Notes: a model not told the origin generated them from the sequence alone. A DNA stretch of 64,000 bases from Sporosarcina luteola (GCF_023715585.1 NZ_JAMBOK010000003.1:1-64000); one strand, 5' to 3'; positions 38,733 to 47,745 are shown, counted from the stretch's first letter. Numbers and translations: made by a program.

Positions 38733-40775
38733 TTACATCATATTCAAGTTCTTGAAAAGGAAGGAGTATATATCGGTATGTTCCTCGATGATCTTAGCAA
38801 TCGGTTTTCCTAAGCCATGGCCGGCGTCTTTTTCAATCCGTATAAGGACCGGTGCGTCACCGCCTTGGGCTTCTTGTAATGTTGCAGTGTATTTCATTGC
38901 GTGTAAGGGAACTACACGGTCATCTGTATCTGCAGTAGTGACCAACGTTGCCGGGTAGGATGTGCCCGGTGAGACGTTGTGAAGTGGAGAGTATGCATAG
39001 ATGTTTTTGAAATCCTCTTCATTTTCTTCTGCATTTCCAAATTCCGACGTCCAGAATCTCCCGACAGTGAATTTCTGATAACGGAGCATATCCGTGACGG
39101 GCACTTGGCAAATGACAGCACCGAACAAGTCGGGCTGCTGGTTCATACATGCAGCAACCAATAAGCCGCCGTTACTTCCGCCCATAATAGCCAGCAGAGA
39201 AGGGGAAGTATAGTTATTGCTTACGAGCCACTCCGCAGCGGCAATAAAGTCATCGAATACTTGTTGTTTCCTTTCAAAGGTGCCGGCTTGGTGCCACGCT
39301 TCACCATATTCTCCTCCGCCTCTAATATTCGCTACAACATAGACGCCACCCTCTTTTATGAACATGGCATTCGAAGCAGAGTAGGAAGGTGTCATGCTAA
39401 TATTGAAACCGCCATAGCCGTACAGCAAAACAGGATTTTTCCCGTTTAATTCAAGCCCTTTTTTATGTGTGATGAACATAGGGACCTGGGTTCCATCTGT
39501 TGAAGTGTAAAAAACTTGTTTCGTTTCATAGAGAGTATGGTCGAGTCCCTTTTCAGAAGCAAATACTGTTTCTAGACGATCGGAAGCGACATCATATCGG
39601 ACTATGGTTGTCGGATTCAAATAAGAGGTGTACCCTATAAAAATCTCCTGTTGTTTTTTATTGATAGAAACATCCGTGATTGTAATCATATCGGGCAATG
39701 CAATCGTTTTTACAAAGGCCCCGTCAAGTTTGAACAATGATAGGTGATGACGTGCATGCTGCATGAAGGATAAAACAAAATAATCCTCCATGATTTTTGT
39801 GAAATACATGACTTCTTGTTGCTCAGGAACAATATCTTTCCAATTCTCTTCTTCAGGTTGCTGAATATCGATTGCAATTATTTTTCCATTAGGTGCATTC
39901 TTGTTCGTATATACGTAAAAGATGTTCTCTTTATTGCCTAAAAACGAATAGTAAGCATCCCCATTTGGAGCTACTGGGATGAAATCCTCATTACTGTCAA
40001 TTGAGCGGTAATAGAGCCGGCTTTTATTTTCGGTTCCTTTCCATGATTGAAGGATCAGGTAGCGATAATCGTCACCTAACGTCGCGCTGAAAGATAATTC
40101 CTTATCATCAGGACGCTCATGAATCAAAACGTCGTCCGACTGAGGGGTATTCAAGATATGCAAATAGAGTTTATTATAATTGCTTTCGTCTTCCGATGAG
40201 ACCGTTCCTGGTTCAGGAAAGCGGCTATAATAAAATCCAGAACTGTCTTCCAACCAAGCGATCGTACTGAATTTACACCAGTTGATCGTTTCAGGATACT
40301 CTTCACCCGTTTCTACATTCTTGACATGGATCTCTTGCCAATCACTGCCGTTTTCGGATAGGGCGTAGGCCATTAAGTTTCCATTTTTATTGAATGTAAC
40401 GTTAGTGATGGCGGTTGTCCCGTTCGGATTTAGAAGATTGGGATCGATGACTACCTCCGGAGAGGAAGTGGTGAAGTCCTTCATTCGATAGTAAACGGGC
40501 TGATTTTGTAACCCGTCATTCTTATGGAAGTAATAAAAGTCGCCGTTCTTCTGAGGTGCGAAATATTTCTCATAATTCCATTCTTCCTTAAGCTTCTCCT
40601 TGATACCCTCCCTCTCGGCAATCGAGTCGACATACTGTCTGGTCTGTGCACTTTGTTGTGAAATCCACTCTTGCGTGGAACTGGCTTTCATATCCTCTAG
40701 CCATCGATAAGGATCTTCAACAAGCACACCATGGTAATTCTCTGCAACAGTTTGTTTAGTAGATAACAAGTCCAT
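38733..40775 (-). CDS. prolyl oligopeptidase family serine peptidase (S9A)
   Basis: 680 residues, cytoplasmic (no signal). An N-terminal seven-bladed propeller (about 70-400) precedes an alpha/beta hydrolase domain. The nucleophile Ser is in MGGSNGG (about 530), Asp in DTDDRVVPLHA and His in KDAGHGLGK. GYGGFNISMTPSYS and RGGGEYGEAWHQAG are S9A-specific. It cleaves short peptides after proline, consistent with the imported peptides of this island. ATG 40775 follows AAGGAG. Its own sigma-54 promoter lies 55-70 bases upstream. Confidence 0.93.
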   Translation of the reverse strand: MDLLSTKQTVAENYHGVLVEDPYRWLEDMKASSTQEWISQQSAQTRQYVDSIAEREGIKEKLKEEWNYEKYFAPQKNGDFYYFHKNDGLQNQPVYYRMKDFTTSSPEVVIDPNLLNPNGTTAITNVTFNKNGNLMAYALSENGSDWQEIHVKNVETGEEYPETINWCKFSTIAWLEDSSGFYYSRFPEPGTVSSEDESNYNKLYLHILNTPQSDDVLIHERPDDKELSFSATLGDDYRYLILQSWKGTENKSRLYYRSIDSNEDFIPVAPNGDAYYSFLGNKENIFYVYTNKNAPNGKIIAIDIQQPEEENWKDIVPEQQEVMYFTKIMEDYFVLSFMQHARHHLSLFKLDGAFVKTIALPDMITITDVSINKKQQEIFIGYTSYLNPTTIVRYDVASDRLETVFASEKGLDHTLYETKQVFYTSTDGTQVPMFITHKKGLELNGKNPVLLYGYGGFNISMTPSYSASNAMFIKEGGVYVVANIRGGGEYGEAWHQAGTFERKQQVFDDFIAAAEWLVSNNYTSPSLLAIMGGSNGGLLVAACMNQQPDLFGAVICQVPVTDMLRYQKFTVGRFWTSEFGNAEENEEDFKNIYAYSPLHNVSPGTSYPATLVTTADTDDRVVPLHAMKYTATLQEAQGGDAPVLIRIEKDAGHGLGKPIAKIIEEHTDIYSFLFKNLNMM

Positions 40776-40828
40776 ACGACAAACACTCCTTAACGCTGTA
40801 TTTTAAGTGCGTACTGCACAGTAAATAC

Positions 40829-40846
40829 ATGCAATTTTTGTGCCGA
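40829..40846 (-). promoter_or_regulatory. sigma-54 promoter of the prolyl oligopeptidase gene
   Basis: Minus strand TCGGCACAAAAATTGCAT with GG-10-GC spacing. A 15-base palindrome TTTTCGTTACGAAAA (40875-40889) lies just upstream and may bind a regulator. Confidence 0.82.
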
Positions 40847-41010
40847 AAACACAAAAACAGGCTAATTTCCATGCTTTTCGTTACGAAAATTATTTGTCGG
40901 TGTACGGCAGTGTGAGACGCTGACTCTTTCGAATTTCTATAATCTGACGGGGTCTTTTTTTATACTTAAAATTGCATATCGGATAAATTAACGTAATTTT
41001 GTGGAATTCA

Positions 41011-41028
41011 TGCACAAGTGTTTGTGCA
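41011..41028. promoter_or_regulatory. palindromic operator candidate upstream of the YfcC gene
   Basis: TGCACAAGTGTTTGTGCA: 7-bp perfect arms, 4-base spacer. TTGACA follows at 41032 and a TATAAT lies at 41124-41129, but I cannot pair a good -35 and -10. No sigma-54 element was found for the downstream gene. The remaining 420-base gap (40776-41196) has no gene. Confidence 0.45.
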
Positions 41029-41196
41029 CTGTTGACAAATCGGTTTTTTTTGTTGGTTCACTTTAACAATGCAATTACATTTTATTGGCTACAAGGTCTA
41101 ACGACTCTTACGTAAGAAGCTTGTATAATGAGGCTGAGCAATACTAGTAATTGATTAATAGTCTATATAACAAAACATAGAATTGGAGGTTTCAAT

Positions 41197-42609
41197 ATGT
41201 CAAAGGAAAATAGTAATAAAAAGAAGTTTCAACTTCCTCATATTTATGTCATTTTATTTACATTCAGTGCTCTCGCAGCCATTTCGACGTACTTTATTCC
41301 TGCAGGTCAGTTTGACCGTGTGCCTGGTCCCGACGGAAGAACAGCGATTGACCCGAACTCATTTACAGAAGTTGATGCTGCACCAATTGGCATAGCCGAT
41401 TTCCTTACTGTTATTCCGAGGGGACTGATTGATGCCGGTGAAATTGTCTTTTTCACATTTATTATCGGTGGTATGTTTGCGGTTCTGAAAACGACGGGAA
41501 TTATTGAAGTGGTCGTGGACAGGCTGGCCAACCGTTTTGCAAAAAACAGTATTCTGCTCATACCGATTTTAACGACTGTCTTTGCGATCGGGGCAACATT
41601 GATCGGAACTCCGGAACTATCGCTCGTTTACATTCCTGTGATCATGCCGTTAATTATTGCATTGGGGTATGATTCCATAGTGGCTGCGTCGATTGCTCTT
41701 GTCGGTACGGTAGTAGGGTTCACTACGGGAGTATTGAATCCGATTAACGTAGGATTATCGCAAAAGATTGTGGGGATCCCGGTGTTTTCAGGGTTGCCGC
41801 TGCGTTTAGCTCTGTTTATTGTTTGTATATCGGTGGGAATTTTCTTCATCATGCGTTATGCAAAAAAGGTGCAAAAAGATCCTTTGCACAGTTATGTGTA
41901 TGAAGATGACCAAGAGAAAAGGGAACTATACAAGCAGAAAGATAAAATTGAAGCGAAGAGCATGAACACTAGACAAAAATATGCTTCCATTGCTGCGCTC
42001 CTCTTCCTTGGATTCCTAGTATATGGGGTGCTTCAGCACGGCTGGTTCATGGTAGAGATGGCAGGTTTATTTATCTTTATGGGGATTGCTGTCGGTTTAA
42101 TTGCCGGACTGAATGCTACCCAGATTTCCAATGCTTTCACGGAAGGATTCCGAGATGTGCTTATGGGAGCGATTATTATTGGCCTTGCCCGGTCTGTCGC
42201 TGTTGTGCTTGAAGACGGACAAATTATGGATACGATCGTTTACAGCCTCGGTTCAATGGTGGGTGAGATGCCGTCTGTTCTCGGTGCAGTAGGGATGTAT
42301 CTGGTCCAGTTGACCATTAATTTTATTATCCCGTCCGGAAGTGGACAGGCATTAGTCACGATGCCGATCATGGGGCCGCTATCAGATATGCTCGGCGTAA
42401 CAAGACAGACAGCCGTACTGGCATTCCAGTTCGGAGACGGCTTTGCCCATATACTCTTCCCGACATCGGGTTACTTTATGGCTGCACTTGTAATTGCCGG
42501 CGTATCGTGGCAAAAATGGATTCGTTTCTATATGCCGCTATTCCTTGTGTTTTCAGCAATTGGAGTTGTCACATTAGTCATCGCTCAACTGATCCAATAC
42601 ACAGGCTGA
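41197..42609 (+). CDS. YfcC family membrane carrier
   Basis: 470 residues with about twelve membrane segments. The YfcC/ArcD-like features seen are LPHIYVILFTFSALAAISTYFIPAGQFDR near the start, GTPELSLVYIPVIMPL and NFIIPSGSGQALVTMPIMGPLSD late. Relatives are proposed amino-acid or dipeptide carriers; substrates are mostly unproven. It closes the hydroxyproline/peptide island but lacks a visible sigma-54 promoter, so it may be separately controlled. RBS TTGGAGG before ATG 41197. Confidence 0.85.
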   Translation: MSKENSNKKKFQLPHIYVILFTFSALAAISTYFIPAGQFDRVPGPDGRTAIDPNSFTEVDAAPIGIADFLTVIPRGLIDAGEIVFFTFIIGGMFAVLKTTGIIEVVVDRLANRFAKNSILLIPILTTVFAIGATLIGTPELSLVYIPVIMPLIIALGYDSIVAASIALVGTVVGFTTGVLNPINVGLSQKIVGIPVFSGLPLRLALFIVCISVGIFFIMRYAKKVQKDPLHSYVYEDDQEKRELYKQKDKIEAKSMNTRQKYASIAALLFLGFLVYGVLQHGWFMVEMAGLFIFMGIAVGLIAGLNATQISNAFTEGFRDVLMGAIIIGLARSVAVVLEDGQIMDTIVYSLGSMVGEMPSVLGAVGMYLVQLTINFIIPSGSGQALVTMPIMGPLSDMLGVTRQTAVLAFQFGDGFAHILFPTSGYFMAALVIAGVSWQKWIRFYMPLFLVFSAIGVVTLVIAQLIQYTG

Positions 42610-42628
42610 ATTGTGTGGGAATTGTGTG

Positions 42629-42775
42629 GGTGCCTGTGCAGCGCACAATTCAGATAATGCACTACAATTGCATAAAGTAAAACGAAGAAGCTGATCAAAT
42701 AAGGATTTGATCAGCTTCTTTTTGCATTTATATAACGATTGTTGAATTGTCATAAATGTGTGCTGCACAGGCACC
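42629..42775 (+). repeat. 146-bp palindromic intergenic element, copy 1
   Basis: Ends GGTGCCTGTGC and GCACAGGCACC; inner conserved blocks ACTACAATTGCATAAA and GAATTGTCATAAATGTGTG; central stem GAAGCTGATC/GATCAGCTTC. Lies 20 bases after the YfcC stop and 5 bases before the stop of the convergent lipoprotein gene. Preceded by two AATTGTGTGGG units. Confidence 0.92.
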
Positions 42776-42780
42776 TCCCA

Positions 42781-44493
42781 TTAATACTGGACGCCATGCC
42801 GGGAATGTGTCTTGAAGGCTTCTTCATTCGGCTCGAAATAGTCTTCTGTGTAGTTCGGTACGAATTCACCATTGGCGATGTGGCCTGCGCCCCATGTTGG
42901 GTCCATTGTGAGCCATTCGCCGTCGACTTTGACTTCGACCCAGGCGTGGCGGGACCAGTTGAAGCCCGCTCCGGCCGTTCCTGCTATATATCTTGCTTCC
43001 ATGCCGGACGCGCGGAGCAAGGCGAGGGCGAGATACGTGTAGTCCTGGCAGATTCCTTTTTCAAGCTTCAGCACTTTTAACGCGCTATCATCCCATTCAA
43101 ACTCGCTGTTTTTCTGTTTTTGTACGTCATAGGCAATTGACTTAGCCGTAAATTCATAGATGGCTTTCGCTTTCTCGCGATCTGACATATCTTCAGTTAT
43201 GAGTTCTTTCACAATCGCAATGATTTCAGGGGCATCGGATTGAACTCCCCGTGATGGCAATCGATCACGTTGATCCTCCGTAGCTGTACTTTTTACTGTG
43301 AATTTGGCTACATCATAATAATAAAACTTTGCACTGTTTTTCTCTTTTATTTTCGGAACACTAACGGTAACGTCATAGGTTCCCGGTCCGAAGCGCAAAT
43401 AGAACTCATCGTCGAATTTATAATTATCGACAGGTATGACGGATAGCGCCTCGTCTCCATCTTTTTTCGTCGTAATATATAGATGTGTCGTCTCTTTTGC
43501 AAATGGGGCGTCTTTGTCGATATTGCCTTTAATGCGATACGTTAAATTGGTTTCTTCGCCGCCGGCCGTTGGATAGGTGAGATTAACGCCTCGTTCCTCA
43601 TATGTCGTCATGTACTTGATTGGTTCAGTGACAAGGTCGGATTCATTGTCGATATAGAGAATCGTTCCCTCTTGAAAATAATTGTTTCTCTCCTCGTCAG
43701 GTACGTAGACTTTTAGTTGATGGACGCCTTTTCCATAAAATAAAGGGACATCATACGCGAATTTGCCGTTTTTAACAGTTATCACATGCTTCCATGTTTC
43801 TCCGTCTTTTTTGAGTTCTAGCATCACTTGTTCGTTTGGTCCTTTAATGGAAGGGATTTCCCCTTTGAGTGTGAACATCTCGTTTTCATTCACATATCCG
43901 CTAGCCGGTGCCTCAATTGTCAATCCAGCTTCCTGGGCAAAGGGGGTGTATGTTAGGTCCCTCTGGATCGCAGGGTTGACGTTGAAGACAGTGAATTTTG
44001 CAAGGTCATAGTAATAATTTTTCTGTTTCGTACTCGGGAGCATCACAGTAACTTGGTATTCTCCCTCTCCATTAAACAACCTTACGTCCTGTTTGAATTT
44101 CCCATCCTGGATAGGTGCATAGTATTCCATCGAGTCAGTGGAAAGCGCTTCTCCAGAAAACCTGATTTTGATCCATACATAGTCTTCTTGTAATTGGTCG
44201 TGATTTTCAACCGTACCCTCAACTGTGACGATTTCATCCACTGCGAAGTTTGTGTGGGCCGGTTCAAGTAAGGTAGCACCAACTTCTTCGCTATAGGCTG
44301 TCAATTCTAAAGGTTCCATTTCGAGTTCAGCGTTTTTCTTTTCCACTGCCGCTTTATAATCATCCTTCTGCTTTTGTGGCTGCTCGGTCTTAGGCTGGGT
44401 CTCTTTGATAGGAGCAGAATCGTTTGTGCATGCGCCTAATAAAACTAGGCATAACAATGAAACAATCTGGATATGTATTTTTTTCATAGACAT
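42781..44493 (-). CDS. transglutaminase-like lipoprotein
   Basis: 570 residues. Lipoprotein signal MSMKKIHIQIVSLLCLVLLGAC (Cys about 22), then three similar beta-rich repeats (each with an AxFTVxxV-type end: KFTVFNV, KLKVYVP and KFTVKST neighbourhoods) that look like surface Ig-like modules. The C-terminal transglutaminase-like domain has the Cys in KGICQDYTYLALALLRASG, His in SRHAWVEVKVDGEW and Asp in TMDPTWGAG. It probably acts at the cell envelope as a peptidase or cross-linker. Start ATG 44493 follows AAGGGGG. Confidence 0.85.
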   Translation of the reverse strand: MSMKKIHIQIVSLLCLVLLGACTNDSAPIKETQPKTEQPQKQKDDYKAAVEKKNAELEMEPLELTAYSEEVGATLLEPAHTNFAVDEIVTVEGTVENHDQLQEDYVWIKIRFSGEALSTDSMEYYAPIQDGKFKQDVRLFNGEGEYQVTVMLPSTKQKNYYYDLAKFTVFNVNPAIQRDLTYTPFAQEAGLTIEAPASGYVNENEMFTLKGEIPSIKGPNEQVMLELKKDGETWKHVITVKNGKFAYDVPLFYGKGVHQLKVYVPDEERNNYFQEGTILYIDNESDLVTEPIKYMTTYEERGVNLTYPTAGGEETNLTYRIKGNIDKDAPFAKETTHLYITTKKDGDEALSVIPVDNYKFDDEFYLRFGPGTYDVTVSVPKIKEKNSAKFYYYDVAKFTVKSTATEDQRDRLPSRGVQSDAPEIIAIVKELITEDMSDREKAKAIYEFTAKSIAYDVQKQKNSEFEWDDSALKVLKLEKGICQDYTYLALALLRASGMEARYIAGTAGAGFNWSRHAWVEVKVDGEWLTMDPTWGAGHIANGEFVPNYTEDYFEPNEEAFKTHSRHGVQY

Positions 44494-44537
44494 CGAATTC
44501 CCCCTTGGAATTAGTTGATCTTCATTTTCCGTAGTTC

Positions 44538-44819
44538 CTACTCCTGATTTTCCAATCCAAATCTATTTGCATTACGGGCCCGTGCCCGTTCAGCTTCAAT
44601 TTCCCGATTACGAGGTTCGGCATTCGTTACCAATGTGTTGAGTAATTTTTGTGTAGCGATCACGACTTCCTCAACAGCTAGATTAATCGCATCCTCGTTT
44701 GCCTTCGATGGCTTGCTGTAACCAGAAACCTTCCGCACATACTGGAGCGAAGCGGAATGAATTTCATCCATAGTAGCCGGAGGGCAAAAATTAAACAGTG
44801 TTTTAATGTTTCGGCACAT
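44538..44819 (-). CDS. DUF2277 family protein
   Basis: 93 residues starting MCRNIKTLFNFCPPATMDEIHSASLQYVRKVSGYSKPS, the typical DUF2277 opening, ending with a charged helix rich in Arg and Glu. Function unknown. ATG 44819 follows GAGGTAAATGAT. Small and cytosolic. Confidence 0.85.
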   Translation of the reverse strand: MCRNIKTLFNFCPPATMDEIHSASLQYVRKVSGYSKPSKANEDAINLAVEEVVIATQKLLNTLVTNAEPRNREIEAERARARNANRFGLENQE

Positions 44820-44967
44820 ATCATTTACCTCATTTGTTGGTATTTTCTCGATTGTATCATATTCCAATAAATCGTATTGGTTCCTGTATGAGTAGAAGGC
44901 TGAAGAAAGAGGAGACCTCTTGATTCTGGTATAATGGGAAGCAGACTATGCAAAGTGGAGGAGACAA

Positions 44968-46212
44968 ATGAATTTTATTCGTAATCGGCTATTAGGTTAC
45001 GGAGTGGATGAAACCTTGGTTGACCCGCTGTCCTTTGTCATCCTGGTTGCTGTCATCACGCTCCTTTGCATCATCGCGAATTTCATTACGAAACATTTGA
45101 TTATCCGATTCATCGCTCATATTGTGAAAAAGCATAAAATCCAGTGGGGCAGTATTCTGTTGGAACGGAAAGTGCTTCGCAGATTATCCCATTTTGTGCC
45201 TGCACTCATCATTTATTATTTCGCTGCAACTTTTCCGACGTATCAAAAGATCATCGAAACGTTGGCGCTGACGTATATTATGATTGTTGCTTTTAGTGTT
45301 ATCAATCGACTATTAAGCGTGTTCAATGATATTTATCAGACGTATGAGATAGCAAAAACGAAGCCGATCAAGGGATACGTGCAAGTTGCTAAAATTACTG
45401 TTGTAGTTGTTGGTGCCATTTTGGTGACTGCCAATCTGATGGGGGAAAGTCCGATTATCCTACTGAGTGGGATTGGTGCTCTTTCTGCAGTGTTTATGTT
45501 GGTTTTTAAGGATTCCTTATTAGGATTAGTGGCGGGAATCCAGTTGTCGGCAACCGAAATGGTTCGAATGGGTGATTGGATTGAAGTGCCGAATTATGGC
45601 GCAAACGGGGATATCATCGATATTTCCTTGAATACGGTGGCGGTGCGGAACTTCGATCAGACGGTGACGATGATTCCGAGCTATGCGCTCATTTCGGATC
45701 ATTTCATTAACTGGCGCGGAATGCAGGAATCCGGCGGCAGGCGAATCAAGCGTGCGTTGTATATCGATATGTCCAGTATCCAGTTTTGCACGAAGGACAT
45801 GATTGAGCAGTATAAACAGATTCATTATCTCTCGGAGTATATTGTTGAACGGGAACGAGAGATTGAGGAGTACAATGTTTCAAACAAGATTGATCGGAAT
45901 AATCATGTGAACGGAAGGGCCATGACGAATATCGGGGTCTTCCGGGCATACATTAATGAATACCTTCGACGCCATCCAGGCATCCATCAGGAAAAGACAT
46001 TGATGGTGCGGCAACTGGCACCGGGGGAGCATGGACTGCCAATTGAAATTTACGCCTTTGCGAATAGTGTTAAATGGACCGTCTATGAAACTGTACAAGC
46101 TGATATTTTCGATCATCTTTTTGCCGTTGCAGGTGAATTTGGACTCCGCGTGTTTCAAAATCCGACGGGCAGTGATTTAAAAGCACTGAGCCATGAAATG
46201 ATAGGCGAGTGA
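44968..46212 (+). CDS. MscS family mechanosensitive channel (YbdG-like)
   Basis: 414 residues. About five N-terminal membrane helices, then the MscS pore and beta domain: LLSGIGALSAVFMLVFKDSLLGLVAGIQL, MVRMGDWIEVPNYGANGDIIDISLNTVAVRNFD, and TMIPSYALISDHFINWRGM. A long soluble C-terminal part follows, as in YbdG-type channels. It releases solutes during osmotic downshock. RBS GGAGG before ATG 44968. Confidence 0.92.
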   Translation: MNFIRNRLLGYGVDETLVDPLSFVILVAVITLLCIIANFITKHLIIRFIAHIVKKHKIQWGSILLERKVLRRLSHFVPALIIYYFAATFPTYQKIIETLALTYIMIVAFSVINRLLSVFNDIYQTYEIAKTKPIKGYVQVAKITVVVVGAILVTANLMGESPIILLSGIGALSAVFMLVFKDSLLGLVAGIQLSATEMVRMGDWIEVPNYGANGDIIDISLNTVAVRNFDQTVTMIPSYALISDHFINWRGMQESGGRRIKRALYIDMSSIQFCTKDMIEQYKQIHYLSEYIVEREREIEEYNVSNKIDRNNHVNGRAMTNIGVFRAYINEYLRRHPGIHQEKTLMVRQLAPGEHGLPIEIYAFANSVKWTVYETVQADIFDHLFAVAGEFGLRVFQNPTGSDLKALSHEMIGE

Positions 46213-46231
46213 ATTGTTTGGGAATTGTTTG

Positions 46232-46377
46232 GGTGCCTGTGCAGCGAACAATTCGGATAATACACTACAATTGCATAAAATAAATGAAGAAGCCGACCAT
46301 ATCAACATTTGGTCGGCTTCTTTCTGCATTATTATAAATTTCGTTGAATTGTCATAAATGTGTGGTGCACAGGCACC
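46232..46377 (+). repeat. 146-bp palindromic intergenic element, copy 2
   Basis: Same ends and inner blocks as copy 1; central stem GAAGCCGACC/GGTCGGCTTC. Starts 20 bases after the MscS stop, preceded by two AATTGTTTGGG units. Confidence 0.92.
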
Positions 46378-46465
46378 GAGAAGGACAAAGGGAAGACTGG
46401 TTTTTTGGGAGGCTATTCATTATATGTAAACATGGGTTATCGTCTATATAGTTTTATTTGCCTAG

Positions 46466-46474
46466 CATAATCTA
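46466..46474 (+). promoter_or_regulatory. possible sigma-K -10 element
   Basis: CATAATCTA fits CATANNNTA and lies 29 bases before the first codon of the His-rich gene. No clear -35 AC was found. Confidence 0.35.
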
Positions 46475-46503
46475 CTAGGAGTCTTTGAAAAGGGGGGGTA
46501 AAT

Positions 46504-47004
46504 ATGAGAAATACAGATAGCGGGCAAGAGCGTCGCCACGAGCATCGGCACGAGCATCGGCATGAGCATCGGCATGAGCATCGGCAGGAGCATCGGCAGG
46601 AGCATCGCCACGAGCATCGGCAGGAGCATCGGCATGAGCATCGCCACGAGCACCGCCACGAGCGTCGCCACGAGCATCACCATGAGCATATTCATCACCA
46701 TCACATTCCGCACGTTCAACATGTAGGCCATCCAACAGGGCACCATATGGGACACCACATTATGGAACACCGCGATATGGGACACCCACAAATGATTCAA
46801 AATGTAAACTTGTTCCTTGAAGATCATAACGAGATGGTTCAACGTTTAAATTTATTTCCGGTAGGTTATCACCAAATGGTTCAACCTATAAATTTCTACC
46901 CTGAAGGTCATCACCAAATGGTTCAACCTATAAATTTTTTCCCTGAAAGTCATCACGGATGCCACTGCGGTCACATGAAGAATTTTGGAGGATTCAAGTG
47001 TTGA
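46504..47004 (+). CDS. histidine-rich repeat protein 1 (possible spore protein)
   Basis: 166 residues, extremely His-rich. Residues about 11-60 are tandem HEHR/QEHR tetrapeptides, then HHHHIPHVQHVGH, then three or four copies of a MVQ(P)(I/L)NFFP-type motif separated by GHH/GYH, and an end GCHCGHMKNFGGFKC. No signal or membrane helix. It is a paralogue of the gene at 47293. Metal binding is likely from composition. Spore coat location is inferred from the sigma-K-like -10 and the coat-like composition. RBS AAGGGGGGG. Confidence 0.75.
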   Translation: MRNTDSGQERRHEHRHEHRHEHRHEHRQEHRQEHRHEHRQEHRHEHRHEHRHERRHEHHHEHIHHHHIPHVQHVGHPTGHHMGHHIMEHRDMGHPQMIQNVNLFLEDHNEMVQRLNLFPVGYHQMVQPINFYPEGHHQMVQPINFFPESHHGCHCGHMKNFGGFKC

Positions 47005-47034
47005 AATCAGACTTGCACTCAATTCGCATGTTTG

Positions 47035-47181
47035 GGTGCCTGTATAGCACACTATTCGGATAATACACTATAACTGCATAAAGTAAATGAAGAATCCTAC
47101 CAAATCAATACTTGGTCGGATTCTTTCTGGCATGTATATAACTTTTATTGAATTGTCATAAATGTTTGGTTCACAGGCATC
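47035..47181 (+). repeat. 146-bp palindromic intergenic element, copy 3 (diverged)
   Basis: Same plan with more changes: left end GGTGCCTGTATAGC, right end TTCACAGGCATC; stem GAATCCTACC/GGTCGGATTC. Starts 31 bases after the His-rich gene 1 stop. Confidence 0.85.
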
Positions 47182-47256
47182 GAAAAGAAAGCCTGAAGAT
47201 ATTGGAAAGACTCTATGTAAGCATAGGGGATAGTCTAGGTTCCTTCATTACTTCCG

Positions 47257-47265
47257 CATAACCTA
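47257..47265 (+). promoter_or_regulatory. possible sigma-K -10 element
   Basis: CATAACCTA fits CATANNNTA, 27 bases before the start of His-rich gene 2, the same place as in its paralogue. Confidence 0.35.
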
Positions 47266-47292
47266 AAGGGAAGTTGAAAAGGGGGTAGTAAA

Positions 47293-47547
47293 ATGAGAAA
47301 TCAAGAGGAATTCCGTCACGGGCATGAACAGCATCGACATGAGCACCGGCATGTTCACCATCACCACCACGTTCATCACATGTCTCATCATGCAGGACAC
47401 CATATGGGGCATCACCACATGGGACACCACAACATGGGACACCACCACCATATGGTCCAGCCGGTAAACTTTTTCCCAGCAGGTCATAATTTTAACCAAT
47501 TCGATCACATGAGACATAATCAATTTGGAGGATTCAACCGTTTTTGA
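47293..47547 (+). CDS. histidine-rich protein 2 (paralogue of 46504-47004)
   Basis: 84 residues with the same start (MRN.), a His run (HVHHHHHVHHMSHHAGHHMGHHHMGHH), a single MVQPVNFFPAGHN motif and a GGFNRF end corresponding to GGFKC in paralogue 1. It looks like a shortened copy lacking the HEHR array. No signal peptide. RBS GGGGGTAGTAAA. Probably metal-binding; likely part of the spore if the sigma-K assignment holds. Confidence 0.72.
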   Translation: MRNQEEFRHGHEQHRHEHRHVHHHHHVHHMSHHAGHHMGHHHMGHHNMGHHHHMVQPVNFFPAGHNFNQFDHMRHNQFGGFNRF

Positions 47548-47595
47548 ATTGAGACGTGCTCTAAATAGGTTCGTAAATATAGAATAAAGCCCTTC

Positions 47596-47741
47596 GGTGC
47601 CTGTGCATAACACTTTTCAGATTATACACTACAATTGCATAAAATACAGAAAGAAGCCGATCAAATAAACGTTCGATCGGCTTCTTTCTGTATTTATATA
47701 ACTTTTATTGAATTGTCATAAATGTGTGGTGCACAGGCACC
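47596..47741 (+). repeat. 146-bp palindromic intergenic element, copy 4
   Basis: Ends GGTGCCTGTGC and GCACAGGCACC; stem GAAGCCGATC/GATCGGCTTC. Lies 48 bases after His-rich gene 2 and 4 bases before the stop of the convergent DsbA-like gene. Confidence 0.92.
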
Positions 47742-47745
47742 GAAG

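Noticed and set aside
41101..41129. Sigma-A promoter for the YfcC gene using TATAAT at 41124
   Set aside because: No acceptable -35 at 16-18 bases upstream; left unassigned.
46520..46690. Short direct repeats resembling a CRISPR array
   Set aside because: Units are 6-12 bases, in frame, encode HEHR tetrapeptides and have no spacers; no cas genes nearby.
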